From NCBI RefSeq assembly GCF_002266285.1, contig NZ_NPMS01000007.1, positions 62,001 to 126,000 on the forward strand: a stretch of DNA of 64,000 bases, given 5' to 3'. Below, piece after piece: positions 1 to 8,443 of this stretch (position 1 is its first letter; every line of letters begins with the position of its first letter). Made by a program: the position numbers and the translations under genes. The notes beneath the pieces are model-generated. The model was not told the origin of the DNA and searched no databases. It saw only the letters and a program-made list of their open reading frames with translations. This DNA is from Virgibacillus indicus (GTDB lineage Bacteria; Bacillota; Bacilli; Bacillales; Amphibacillaceae).

Positions 1-1094
1 AAATACCAGCTGCTGCTGCAGGTGTTTATACATTGAACTCCTTTCAGGCTGCGCCACTAAAGGTTACGAAAAATAGTCTTGAAAAATCAAAAAAGCTGCA
101 GACAATTGTCGTGAATTCAGCCAATGCCAATGCATGTACCGGAAAGCAGGGCTATAGCGATGCATTGGAAATGCAAAAGCTCACGGCGGAACAAATGGGA
201 GTAGAGACTGACCATGTAGCTGTATCATCAACAGGGCTTATTGGTGTCCCGCTTCCAATGGATAAAATCCGTTCAGGTATCGGGATGCTTGGAAAAGAAG
301 CAGATACTTCACCTGAAAATTTTGAGAAAGCTATTTTAACTACAGATACTGTAACGAAGCATCTTGCTGCTCAAGTGGAAATCGATGGGAAAATGATCAC
401 AATTGGCGGTGCGGCAAAAGGATCTGGAATGATCCATCCAAATATGGCAACAATGCTTTCCTTCATTACGACAGACGCTGCGGTTGAACAGAAAAGTCTG
501 CAGTCTGCTTTAAAGTCTGCAACTGACAACACATTTAATATGATCACGGTTGATGGAGATTGCAGCACAAATGATATGGTGCTGGTGATGGCGAACGGTA
601 TGCAAAAAAATAAGCCATTAAATGAGTCTCACCCTGAGTGGGATAAATTTTTTGAGGCATTTCAATTTGTATGTCAGGGGCTTGCAAAGCTAATCGCTAA
701 AGACGGAGAAGGCGCGACAAAGCTGATTGAAGTTAACGTAACTGGAGCACCTTCAGAAATTGCTGCAAGACAAGTAGCAAAGGCGATAATTTCCTCGAAT
801 TTAGTCAAAACAGCAATTTATGGAGCTGACCCTAACTGGGGAAGAATTGTTTGTGCAGTTGGCTACAGTGAACAGCCGATTGATGCAGACAAAGTGGGTA
901 TTTCTCTAGGCGATATTGCAGTTGTAAAAGATGGACTGCCACTGGATTTTGATGAAGGAGAAGGGAAACTATACCTGCAAAATGAAAATGTCAAACTGAT
1001 TGTGAATTTAAACATCGGTGAATACGAAGCGACTGCATGGGGCTGTGATTTGACCTATGATTATGTCAAAATTAATGCTTCCTACCGGACATGA
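1..1094 (+). CDS. argJ: Bifunctional ornithine acetyltransferase/N-acetylglutamate synthase ArgJ (5' partial)
   Basis: ArgJ moves the acetyl group from N-acetylornithine to glutamate, closing the cyclic arginine pathway in the cytosol. The reading frame is open from base 3 and enters before any start codon, so the gene begins upstream of the window; the TTG at 33 is internal. The family signatures are visible: NSANANACTG near the N-terminus, the PNMATMLSF block, and GADPNWGRI in the C-terminal half. The Thr encoded at 450-452, inside the Met-Ala-Thr block, is the expected autoproteolysis site and nucleophile that splits the precursor into alpha and beta chains. The stop lies 10 bases before argB, so the two are probably co-transcribed and translationally coupled. 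The missing N-terminus should be only a few tens of residues, judging from the family. Confidence 0.96.
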   Translation, partial: IPAAAAGVYTLNSFQAAPLKVTKNSLEKSKKLQTIVVNSANANACTGKQGYSDALEMQKLTAEQMGVETDHVAVSSTGLIGVPLPMDKIRSGIGMLGKEADTSPENFEKAILTTDTVTKHLAAQVEIDGKMITIGGAAKGSGMIHPNMATMLSFITTDAAVEQKSLQSALKSATDNTFNMITVDGDCSTNDMVLVMANGMQKNKPLNESHPEWDKFFEAFQFVCQGLAKLIAKDGEGATKLIEVNVTGAPSEIAARQVAKAIISSNLVKTAIYGADPNWGRIVCAVGYSEQPIDADKVGISLGDIAVVKDGLPLDFDEGEGKLYLQNENVKLIVNLNIGEYEATAWGCDLTYDYVKINASYRT

Positions 1095-1104
1095 GGTGAA
1101 TGTG

Positions 1105-1908
1105 ATGAATGCAGTGATTTTAAAAATCGGGGGAAGTATTTTAGCAAAACTTCCTGATTCCTTTTATGAGATGGTTGTACAATTGAAAAAGTCTGGCATC
1201 TGTGAGCCTGTCATTGTCCATGGTGGCGGGCCGGATATTAATCAGGCCTTAGAAAAATTTGAGGTTGAAAGTACTTTCATTGATGGATTGCGAGTAACAA
1301 CAGATGAAGTTCTTGATATTGCAGAAATGGTAATGAGCGGGTCCGTAAATAAAAAAATCGTTCATCAGCTAGAGAAGGCAGGGGGAGCAGCATGTGGAGT
1401 GAGCGGATTGGATTGCTCCCTGCTAAAGGCTGCTCCGGTTGATCCGACGGGGGCTCTGGGCTATGTTGGACAGGTGGCAGAGGTAAACTCCGATTGGCTG
1501 AATCTCTTAGTGAAGACTGGAATAATTCCAGTAATTTCACCAATAGGAATGGATGCTTCAGGCCAGCGATATAACATTAACGGAGATATGGCTGCATCGG
1601 CAGTTGCCGGAAGTTTGAAGGGGAAGCTTGTCTTAATCAGTGATATTCCCGGTGTAATGGAAAGCCTTGATAATACCAAGATTATCCATCCAGTACTGAC
1701 GAAACAACAGGTTGAAGAAAAAATTTCAACTGGTGTTATCCATGGCGGAATGATACCAAAAGTCCGTTCAGCGTTAAAAGGGCTTGATGGCGGTGCAACT
1801 GAATCAGTAATTTTAAATGGATTGGATCCTATTGATTTGAAAAATTATATTGAAGGTAAAAAGGCCGGGACAAAAGTTGTTATGGAGAAGGAGGCTTATC
1901 ATGTCTAG
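1105..1908 (+). CDS. argB: Acetylglutamate kinase ArgB
   Basis: ArgB phosphorylates N-acetylglutamate, the second step of arginine synthesis. The protein is 267 residues, normal for the short Bacillus-type enzyme. It opens with the amino-acid-kinase motif ILKIGGSIL and carries VIVHGGGPDIN for substrate binding, and ISDIPGV and GGMIPKV in the C-terminal ATP lobe. I place the start at ATG 1105 because GAGGTG lies just upstream (1093-1098); GTG 1102 is adjacent, and the longer frame from 1057 would overlap argJ for no gain. Its last codons overlap argD by 8 bases, typical of a coupled operon. Confidence 0.96.
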   Translation: MNAVILKIGGSILAKLPDSFYEMVVQLKKSGICEPVIVHGGGPDINQALEKFEVESTFIDGLRVTTDEVLDIAEMVMSGSVNKKIVHQLEKAGGAACGVSGLDCSLLKAAPVDPTGALGYVGQVAEVNSDWLNLLVKTGIIPVISPIGMDASGQRYNINGDMAASAVAGSLKGKLVLISDIPGVMESLDNTKIIHPVLTKQQVEEKISTGVIHGGMIPKVRSALKGLDGGATESVILNGLDPIDLKNYIEGKKAGTKVVMEKEAYHV

Positions 1909-3100
1909 CGTTACAGTAAAACAGAGCAATCTAATGAATACCTATAACCGTTTTCCAATCAGCCTTGTGAAAGGAAAAGGCAGCTATGTCTGGAATGAAA
2001 AAGGAGAGAAGTTTCTGGATTACACGTCCGGTATTGCAACATGCAATCTGGGGCATGTACCAGATTCAGTTCAGCAAAAATTAAAAGAGCAGGTCGATAC
2101 ACTATGGCATTGCTCAAACCTATATGAAATTCCATCTCAGCATTCGCTTGCAGCTGCATTAACGAAGAATAGCTGCTTAGACCAGGCTTTTTTTGCTAAT
2201 AGCGGGGCGGAGGCAAATGAAGCTGCCATCAAAATAGCAAAAAAATATGCAAAGGACAGCGGGCATCCAGAGCGGACCGAAATCGTTACATTCAAAAGTT
2301 CATTTCATGGGAGAACAACTGCAACTTTGGCAGCTACTGGCCAAAAAAAGATCCATGATGGTTTTACTCCATTAACCCCTGGCTTTCGATATTTGCCGTT
2401 TAATGATTTCGAGGCTCTTCAACAAATAAACAATGAAAAAACAACTGCCGTGCTTCTCGAGCTTGTTCAAGGTGAGGGAGGAGTAAATCCTGCTGATAAG
2501 CAATGGGTGAATGAGCTTGCTGATTTATGTAAAGATAAGGATATATTGCTGATGATCGATGAAATTCAAACCGGAATCGGCAGAACAGGGACGTTATTTG
2601 CCTATCAGCAATACGGTGTGGAACCAGATGTTATTACATTGGCTAAAGGACTGGGTTCCGGTTTTCCTATTGGTGCCATGCTAGCAAAAGAACATGTTGC
2701 AAAATCCTTTCAGCCGGGTAGCCATGGCAGTACTTTTGGCGGAAATCCATTGGCAATGACTGCAGGCTTGGCAACACTGGAAGAAATACTGGAAGAAAAC
2801 TTGCTGCCAGATGTTTATAAAAAGGCTGTATGGTTCTGGAACGAAATGGAAACTGTAAAACAGAATTTTAACTGTATTAAAGAAGTCAGAGGGACCGGTT
2901 TTCTGATCGGGGTTGAATTATATGACGAAGCAGCTCTAGTGATTACCAGATTCAGAGAAAAAGGGATCCTTGTCCTGGCTGCAGGAGCTAAGGTGCTTCG
3001 AATATTACCACCATTGACAACCTCACAAGAGGAACTGGAGATTTTTACAGATACATTCAAACAAATTGCTGCTGAAATAGATGCCACTTCAACAAACTAA
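1901..3100 (+). CDS. argD: Acetylornithine aminotransferase ArgD
   Basis: ArgD is a PLP-dependent class III aminotransferase that converts N-acetylglutamate semialdehyde to N-acetylornithine. It has 399 residues. Motifs seen are FFANSGAEANEAAIK (cofactor phosphate site), the MIDEIQTGIGRTG block with the PLP-ring Asp, and the Schiff-base Lys in LAKGLGSGFPIGAML. The ATG at 1901 has AGAAGGAGG 8-16 bases upstream and begins inside the end of argB. A longer in-frame extension (from 1850) lacks an SD and is not supported. It sits between argB and carB in the arginine operon. Confidence 0.96.
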   Translation: MSSVTVKQSNLMNTYNRFPISLVKGKGSYVWNEKGEKFLDYTSGIATCNLGHVPDSVQQKLKEQVDTLWHCSNLYEIPSQHSLAAALTKNSCLDQAFFANSGAEANEAAIKIAKKYAKDSGHPERTEIVTFKSSFHGRTTATLAATGQKKIHDGFTPLTPGFRYLPFNDFEALQQINNEKTTAVLLELVQGEGGVNPADKQWVNELADLCKDKDILLMIDEIQTGIGRTGTLFAYQQYGVEPDVITLAKGLGSGFPIGAMLAKEHVAKSFQPGSHGSTFGGNPLAMTAGLATLEEILEENLLPDVYKKAVWFWNEMETVKQNFNCIKEVRGTGFLIGVELYDEAALVITRFREKGILVLAAGAKVLRILPPLTTSQEELEIFTDTFKQIAAEIDATSTN

Positions 3101-3142
3101 AATTGTATATTTTCAGTAACTCACCTCAGGAGGAATTTAATT

Positions 3143-6100
3143 ATGTGGAAGCAAAAAGCTTTAAATAAAGTGCTTGTAATAGGCTCCGGTCCAATTGTCA
3201 TTGGGCAGGCTGCTGAATTTGATTATGCAGGCACACAGGCGTGCCTGTCTTTAAAAGAGGAAGGAATTACTGTTGTACTTGTTAATAATAATCCCGCAAC
3301 CATCATGACAGACGAAAAAATTGCGGATTCTATCTATATGGAGCCACTGCAAGTGGATACATTGGAAAAAATCATCGCAAAAGAGAAACCGGATGGATTG
3401 ATTGGGTGTCTGGGAGGACAGACGGGATTAAACTTAACGGTGGAGTTATCCGAAAAGGGAATTCTGGATAAATATAAAGTTAAGCTTCTGGGTACTTCTG
3501 TTTCCTCCATTAAAAAAGGCGAGGACCGTGAACTATTCCGCAATTTAATGATTGAAATAAATGAGCCAATCCCAGAGTCAAAAATAGTGGAGTCCATGGA
3601 TGAGGGTATTGATTTTATAAAAGATGTTGGATTTCCAGTGATTTTGCGGCCAGCTTACACACTCGGCGGTACAGGTGGCGGGTTTGCATATAATGAGGAT
3701 GAATTTATTGGAATTTTAAATCAGGGGCTGAAATTGAGCCCGATTCATCAGGTGCTGGTTGAAAAAAGCATCAAAGGCTGGAAAGAAGTAGAGTATGAGG
3801 TAATGCGCGATTCCGCAGGTAATTGTATGGTTGTCTGTGATATGGAGAACATGGATCCAGTAGGGGTGCATACAGGAGACTCCATTGTTGCTGCACCCGC
3901 GCAAACATTATCAGAATTTCAAAAACAGATGCTAAAGAATGCATCCATCAAAATAATTCGGGCACTCGATGTTGTCGGTGGCTGCAATATTCAATTTGCA
4001 TTGCATCCGGAGGCCAATGAGTACTTCATCATTGAAGTAAATCCAAGAGTGAGCCGGTCTTCAGCACTTGCTTCAAAAGCAACCGGATATCCAATTGCCT
4101 ATATAACAGCAAAGTGTGCGGTTGGAAAGCAGCTTGATGAGATACAGCATCCTGTTCAGATCAGCACAAATGCTTACACGGAGCCAATACTGGATTATGT
4201 TGTTGTAAAATTGCCCCGCTTTCCGTTCGATAAATTTACGGAAGGTGATCGGACATTAGGGACACAAATGAAGGCTACTGGTGAAGTAATGGCGATTGAC
4301 TCCACATTTGAAGGTGCACTGAATAAAGCTGTCCGTTCCCTGGAAATGAATGTGACCAGTCTAAACTGGCCTGGAATGCATGATAAATCACTTGTGGAAC
4401 TGGTAGACCTTTTATCAACCCCGAATGATTTAAGACTTTTTGCAATTACTGAAGCCTTTCACCGTAAAATGAATATTGATCAGCTGATAAAGCTCACAGA
4501 TATGACTGAATGGTTTTTAGGCAAAATTAAATCGATTATTGTATGTGAACAATTACTGGTAAAGGATAAATGGCCAAATTTATCGATGAAAAATCTAAAA
4601 GAAGCGAAGCGATTGAATATCAGTGATGAGCGGATTGCTGATCTAGCTGGAACCACAGCAAAAGAGCTGAGAAGTTTTTATCGGAAGCATTCCATGAAAC
4701 CTGTATATAAGGCAATTGGTTCAGGTGAATTTGATGATTCTTCAGTATGCTATTACTCCACCTGGCAAGGCAGTGATCATGCAGTCCAAACTAGTAACAA
4801 GAAAAAAGTTCTTGTTCTGGGTTCCGGTCCAATCCGTATCGGGCAAGGAGTTGAATTTGATTACTGTTCAGTTCATGCCGCGTTGTCTTTAAAGAAGATG
4901 GGCTATGAAGCAGTAGTGATCAATAACAACCCGGAAACAGTCAGTACCGACTATTCAGTTGCAGACCGTCTGTATTTTGAACCATTGGCATTGGAAGATA
5001 TAATGGCAGTTATTGAAAAAGAAAATATAGATGCGGTACTGATTCAGTTCGGTGGTCAGACGGCTATTAATTTAGCAAATGATCTGAAAGAGGAAGGAAT
5101 CAATGTTTTGGGGACCACGCCAGAACATATTGATCAAATGGAAGACAGAGAACAATTTTATAACCTGTTAAATAAGTTAAATATCCCTCATATTGAGGGG
5201 CACATTGTGAGAAAAAGTGAGGAATTAACGGAGTCTGTTCAAAATCTTGGATTTCCAGTTCTGATTCGACCATCCTATGTGATAGGGGGACAGTCGATGT
5301 TCATTTGCAATAATGAACAAGAGATGAACAGTTACATGGAAAGAATGAAAAAAGAGACGAATGGACGAATCTGGCCACTATTAGTTGATCAGTACGTTCC
5401 GGGACTGGAGTGCGAAATTGATGTAATAAGTGATGGCAACGAGATTGTCATTCCAGGGATCTTTGAACATCTGGAAAAAGCAGGGGTCCATTCCGGTGAC
5501 AGTATGACAATTTTCCCATCTGTAAGTCTACCTGAAGAAACGAAAATGCGCATTGTGGAAATTGCAGAAAAAATCAGCAGTGCTGTGCCTGTTATTGGAA
5601 TGATGAATATTCAATTTGTTATTTTTGAAAATATTATTTATGTCCTTGAAGTAAATCCTCGTTCCTCCAGAACCGTGCCAATTATGAGCAAAGTGACTGG
5701 AATCCCGATGATTGAGTGGGCGGTGAAAGCACAGCTCGGCACCCCGCTGATAGAGATAACAGAGGAATTGGGTTTATTAAAGGAACCAGTCCACTTTACT
5801 GTAAAAGCACCAATTTTCTCAGCTGGTAAGCTAAATGGTGTTGACCATGTTTTAGGACCGGAAATGAAATCAACCGGAGAAATTATTGGATTAGGATGGT
5901 CGAAACCGGAAGCATTGGCAAATGCATCTTCTTTTCTAGGAATCCAAAATCTGCATCAGGAAAAATTACAGCTCTTTGTGTCCGTTTCTGACCGCATGAA
6001 AAAGGAAAGTATAAAGCTGATAACAGAATTTATGCAGCTTGGAGTACAGATAACTGCAACGGAAGGTACAGCAAAATATTTGCAGAAAGCGGGTATTCAA

Positions 6101-6400
6101 GCAGAAGAAATCATAAAAAATAAAGAAGGTTTGCTCAATCACTGGAAAAATACACCGCCACATATCGTCCTGAATATACCTAATCAGGGAAGGCAAAAAG
6201 AAAAAATCGGATTTTATATCCGTGAATTATCAGTTAGATACCAGGTTCCGTATTTTACCAGTTTGGAAACATTACAGGCAATGACAGGCTGGTTTAAGAA
6301 TAAAAAATTTGAAGCAAAACCGAGAACATTAAGAGAGTATTTAAAGCAAATGGATGTGGAGAAAAATGTAAAGGAGAATTTTGAAAGTGCAGTACTTTAA
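3143..6400 (+). CDS. carB: Carbamoyl-phosphate synthase large subunit CarB
   Basis: CarB makes carbamoyl phosphate from ammonia, bicarbonate and two ATP; the ammonia normally comes from the small glutaminase subunit CarA. The 1085-residue protein shows the expected internal duplication: one ATP-grasp half begins with GSGPIVIGQAAEFDYAG and the second with GSGPIRIGQGVEFDYC. NPRVSRSSALASKATGYPIA and NPRSSRTVPIMSKVTG are equivalent metal/ATP-site blocks. A C-terminal MGS-like allosteric domain follows (about residues 935-1085). SD CAGGAGGAA precedes ATG 3143. The arginine context suggests this is the arginine-specific paralogue rather than the pyrimidine one. The 42-base gap after argD holds no carA, and no argF follows, which is unusual. 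Confidence 0.95.
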   Translation: MWKQKALNKVLVIGSGPIVIGQAAEFDYAGTQACLSLKEEGITVVLVNNNPATIMTDEKIADSIYMEPLQVDTLEKIIAKEKPDGLIGCLGGQTGLNLTVELSEKGILDKYKVKLLGTSVSSIKKGEDRELFRNLMIEINEPIPESKIVESMDEGIDFIKDVGFPVILRPAYTLGGTGGGFAYNEDEFIGILNQGLKLSPIHQVLVEKSIKGWKEVEYEVMRDSAGNCMVVCDMENMDPVGVHTGDSIVAAPAQTLSEFQKQMLKNASIKIIRALDVVGGCNIQFALHPEANEYFIIEVNPRVSRSSALASKATGYPIAYITAKCAVGKQLDEIQHPVQISTNAYTEPILDYVVVKLPRFPFDKFTEGDRTLGTQMKATGEVMAIDSTFEGALNKAVRSLEMNVTSLNWPGMHDKSLVELVDLLSTPNDLRLFAITEAFHRKMNIDQLIKLTDMTEWFLGKIKSIIVCEQLLVKDKWPNLSMKNLKEAKRLNISDERIADLAGTTAKELRSFYRKHSMKPVYKAIGSGEFDDSSVCYYSTWQGSDHAVQTSNKKKVLVLGSGPIRIGQGVEFDYCSVHAALSLKKMGYEAVVINNNPETVSTDYSVADRLYFEPLALEDIMAVIEKENIDAVLIQFGGQTAINLANDLKEEGINVLGTTPEHIDQMEDREQFYNLLNKLNIPHIEGHIVRKSEELTESVQNLGFPVLIRPSYVIGGQSMFICNNEQEMNSYMERMKKETNGRIWPLLVDQYVPGLECEIDVISDGNEIVIPGIFEHLEKAGVHSGDSMTIFPSVSLPEETKMRIVEIAEKISSAVPVIGMMNIQFVIFENIIYVLEVNPRSSRTVPIMSKVTGIPMIEWAVKAQLGTPLIEITEELGLLKEPVHFTVKAPIFSAGKLNGVDHVLGPEMKSTGEIIGLGWSKPEALANASSFLGIQNLHQEKLQLFVSVSDRMKKESIKLITEFMQLGVQITATEGTAKYLQKAGIQAEEIIKNKEGLLNHWKNTPPHIVLNIPNQGRQKEKIGFYIRELSVRYQVPYFTSLETLQAMTGWFKNKKFEAKPRTLREYLKQMDVEKNVKENFESAVL

Positions 6401-6436
6401 TAACATCCAAACGAGTATATTTCAGGAATGAAAATG

Positions 6437-6485
6437 AAAACAAACACGTTATTTCACATTAGAAATAACGTGTTTGTTTTTGTTG
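6437..6485 (+). terminator. Rho-independent terminator of the arginine operon
   Basis: A long perfect stem (6437-6455 with 6462-6480) centred on ACACGTTATTTC / GAAATAACGTGT is followed by a T-rich tract. It ends the carB transcript 37 bases after its stop codon. Confidence 0.88.
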
Positions 6486-6622
6486 TTATATCATGATTTG
6501 AAGAACTGGGATGATCAATATAAAATTGTATTTTCAAAAGTATAAATTTTGGGGGACAGAGATGAATATTCAACAAAAGTACTATTTGGTCATTTTTGCT
6601 GAAAAATAATTTCGCATTATAC

Positions 6623-6653
6623 TTGAACCTTACGTAAGGTAATGTTTTATAGT
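6623..6653 (+). promoter_or_regulatory. MerR-type promoter with 19-bp spacer and perfect operator dyad
   Basis: TTGAAC (6623-6628) and TATAGT (6648-6653) are separated by exactly 19 bases. Promoters activated by MerR-family proteins have an over-long 19-20 bp spacer that the regulator untwists. The 14-bp perfect palindrome ACCTTACGTAAGGT (6627-6640) sits in the spacer, where MerR dimers bind. It drives the Hsp33-like gene and the downstream merR gene, so autoregulation is inferred. Confidence 0.8.
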
Positions 6654-6670
6654 TATCTAAAAGGATTAAT

Positions 6671-6680
6671 TTACGTAAGG
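6671..6680 (+). promoter_or_regulatory. Second copy of the MerR operator core in the 5' UTR
   Basis: TTACGTAAGG at 6671-6680 repeats the core of the upstream dyad; the left arm is degenerate. It lies between the expected transcription start and the SD AAGGAAAGG, so binding here could obstruct transcription or give negative feedback. This role is inference. Confidence 0.45.
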
Positions 6681-6694
6681 AAAGGATACTCCAA

Positions 6695-7567
6695 ATGAAA
6701 AATAAAATCATAAAGGCATTGGTTTTTGATAAACAGGTTCGGTTATATTTTGTAGATAATACAGCACTGATTAATGAAATTATCAATTTGAACGGTCATA
6801 ACAATCGAATAATTAATGTTGCTCTGGGAAAAACCGTATCTGGAATTAGCCTCCTTTCTGCAACTTTAAAGGGAGAGCAGAGGTTGAGTGCTACTATTAC
6901 GATGAGCAATCCTAAATATAAAATTTTTGCGGATACAAGTGCACATGGTAATGTACGTGGTTATGCTAATCAATCGCTTGTGAAAGCTAGCGGCATGGAA
7001 GATGTTTCTATTCAAAACCTTATCGGTCAGAAGGCTTCTATTCGAATGATCACAGGCTCTGATATGAATCAATTTACTGGGATTACAGATATGCCTTATC
7101 AGAACATAGATAAGGATCTGTCCCATTATTTTAATCAAAGTGAGCAACTGGAAACATATATTGAGACAAATTTAGCTATAAATAAAGAAAATACCGTTCT
7201 TTATAGCTATGCCATGTTTGCTCAACTGCTTCCCGGTGCTCCACGGCATTTGTTAAGTGAAATGAAGGAAAGAATTAATACGAGCTCAAGCTTTTTAGCA
7301 AAACTTAAAGGGATAGATCGTATACAGATCCAAGAAGAGCTAAGAAACTATTTCAGTGACTTAGAAATCATAGGTCAGGTTCCAGTTCAATTCTCATGCA
7401 GGTGTTCCAAGGAAATGTTCTATGGAATGCTGAATTCTTTGGATGAAAAAGAGTTAATGACATACATTTATGCCAACAAGATAATCAAATCAAGCTGTCA
7501 CATCTGTGGAAGAACTTATCAATTTTACCCGACTGAAATTAAAACCCTTTTACGGAAAGAGGAATAA
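6695..7567 (+). CDS. Hsp33-family redox chaperone (second-type HslO)
   Basis: This 290-residue protein has the Hsp33 fold order: an N-terminal substrate-binding domain, a linker, and a C-terminal zinc-binding redox switch. The switch cysteines are present as CRC (in FSCRCSKEMF) and CHIC (in SSCHICGRTYQF), matching the family CxC...CxxC pattern. Hsp33 is a cytosolic holdase switched on by oxidative unfolding when these cysteines lose zinc. The sequence is more diverged than the housekeeping HslO of Bacillus, and its neighbours are not the usual ftsH/cysK. The start is ATG 6695 with AAGGAAAGGATAC upstream. It is followed one base later by a TipA-like MerR gene, so the pair is a single transcription unit. 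It is probably an inducible paralogue; I have not seen the canonical hslO because it would lie outside the window. Confidence 0.85.
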   Translation: MKNKIIKALVFDKQVRLYFVDNTALINEIINLNGHNNRIINVALGKTVSGISLLSATLKGEQRLSATITMSNPKYKIFADTSAHGNVRGYANQSLVKASGMEDVSIQNLIGQKASIRMITGSDMNQFTGITDMPYQNIDKDLSHYFNQSEQLETYIETNLAINKENTVLYSYAMFAQLLPGAPRHLLSEMKERINTSSSFLAKLKGIDRIQIQEELRNYFSDLEIIGQVPVQFSCRCSKEMFYGMLNSLDEKELMTYIYANKIIKSSCHICGRTYQFYPTEIKTLLRKEE

Positions 7568-7568
7568 C

Positions 7569-8291
7569 ATGACTAATTATTGGAAGGTAGGCGAACTAGC
7601 AAAATTAACAGGTCTTTCGATTCGTACATTAAGATATTATGATCAAATTCAATTGTTCTCTCCATCTGAATACACAGATTCTGGCCATCGTCGTTATACG
7701 CATGCAGATTTGCAAAAACTACATGAGATACTTGTTTTAAAGCAGATGGGCTTATCATTAGAAGAGATCCAAGAAATAATTGAGAGTGAAGAAAACACTT
7801 CTGTAATGGAGACGATCGATAAACAAATTGATCGTATAAGGGAAGATATTAAAATTCAACAACAATTGCTCTGCCAATTAGAGCAAACGAAAAATGAACT
7901 TGCCAATCAAAAATATATTTCCATTAAAGAACTAACATCGTTGTTCGAACTCATGAAAATGAATCGATCTAAGTATTTTTCAAACTCGCAATTAGCAGAA
8001 ATGAGAAGTTACTATGAGCAAATGGATAAGGATGCGTTAAAAGCTGCAGAGGAAGAATTTCAATTGTTGTTAACAAATTTGCGTTTGGAAAAAGAGAAAG
8101 GAACTTCGCCCAAAACAAAAACTGTGCAAGAGTTAGCGGAGAGATGGAAAAGCATGGCATATTCATTTTCAAAAGGTGATTCAGAAATCGAGAAAAATGC
8201 TGAGGCATTTTATGCCGATAATCCAAGTGTTGCATTACAATACGGATTGGACGCTGAATTATATCTTTATATACGTGAAGCATTACAGTAA
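7569..8291 (+). CDS. MerR-family regulator with TipAS-like C-terminal domain
   Basis: The protein has 240 residues. Residues 1-70 are a MerR winged helix (VGELAKLTGLSIRTLRYYDQ, then GHRRYTHADL), residues about 80-120 are the dimerising coiled coil, and the C-terminal half resembles the TipAS drug-recognition domain (WKSMAYSFSKGDSEIEKN and the following helices). TipAS domains bind thiopeptides and other compounds in known relatives. ATG 7569 is one base after the Hsp33 stop codon, with GGAAAGAGGAA as SD; the in-frame upstream extension to 7506 would overlap hsp33. It most likely activates the promoter at 6623-6653. The inducer is unknown and nearby genes give no clear hint beyond proteotoxic or oxidative stress. 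Confidence 0.88.
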   Translation: MTNYWKVGELAKLTGLSIRTLRYYDQIQLFSPSEYTDSGHRRYTHADLQKLHEILVLKQMGLSLEEIQEIIESEENTSVMETIDKQIDRIREDIKIQQQLLCQLEQTKNELANQKYISIKELTSLFELMKMNRSKYFSNSQLAEMRSYYEQMDKDALKAAEEEFQLLLTNLRLEKEKGTSPKTKTVQELAERWKSMAYSFSKGDSEIEKNAEAFYADNPSVALQYGLDAELYLYIREALQ

Positions 8292-8331
8292 ACTGATCAA
8301 TTTCAACACGGTAAAACTTAAACTCGATAGA

Positions 8332-8372
8332 TAAGAATCCATTTTGAACATATTTTTCAAAATGGATTCTTA
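8332..8372. terminator. Long perfect inverted repeat after merR
   Basis: A 17-base arm (8332-8348) pairs perfectly with 8356-8372 around a 7-base loop; the core is AATCCATTTT. It lies between two converging genes and probably ends both transcripts, although the T-tracts are weak on either strand. Confidence 0.6.
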
Positions 8373-8443
8373 CTTTCAATATACTATCTAACGATTACAG
8401 ATGTAAAAACGAACAGAATTAGCATTTGCCTTGTCTAATGAAG

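Noticed and set aside
6562..6609. 15-codon ORF with a G-rich SD upstream of the Hsp33 gene
   Set aside because: It lies before the MerR promoter and after the carB terminator, so no transcript is expected. No features beyond a short frame.
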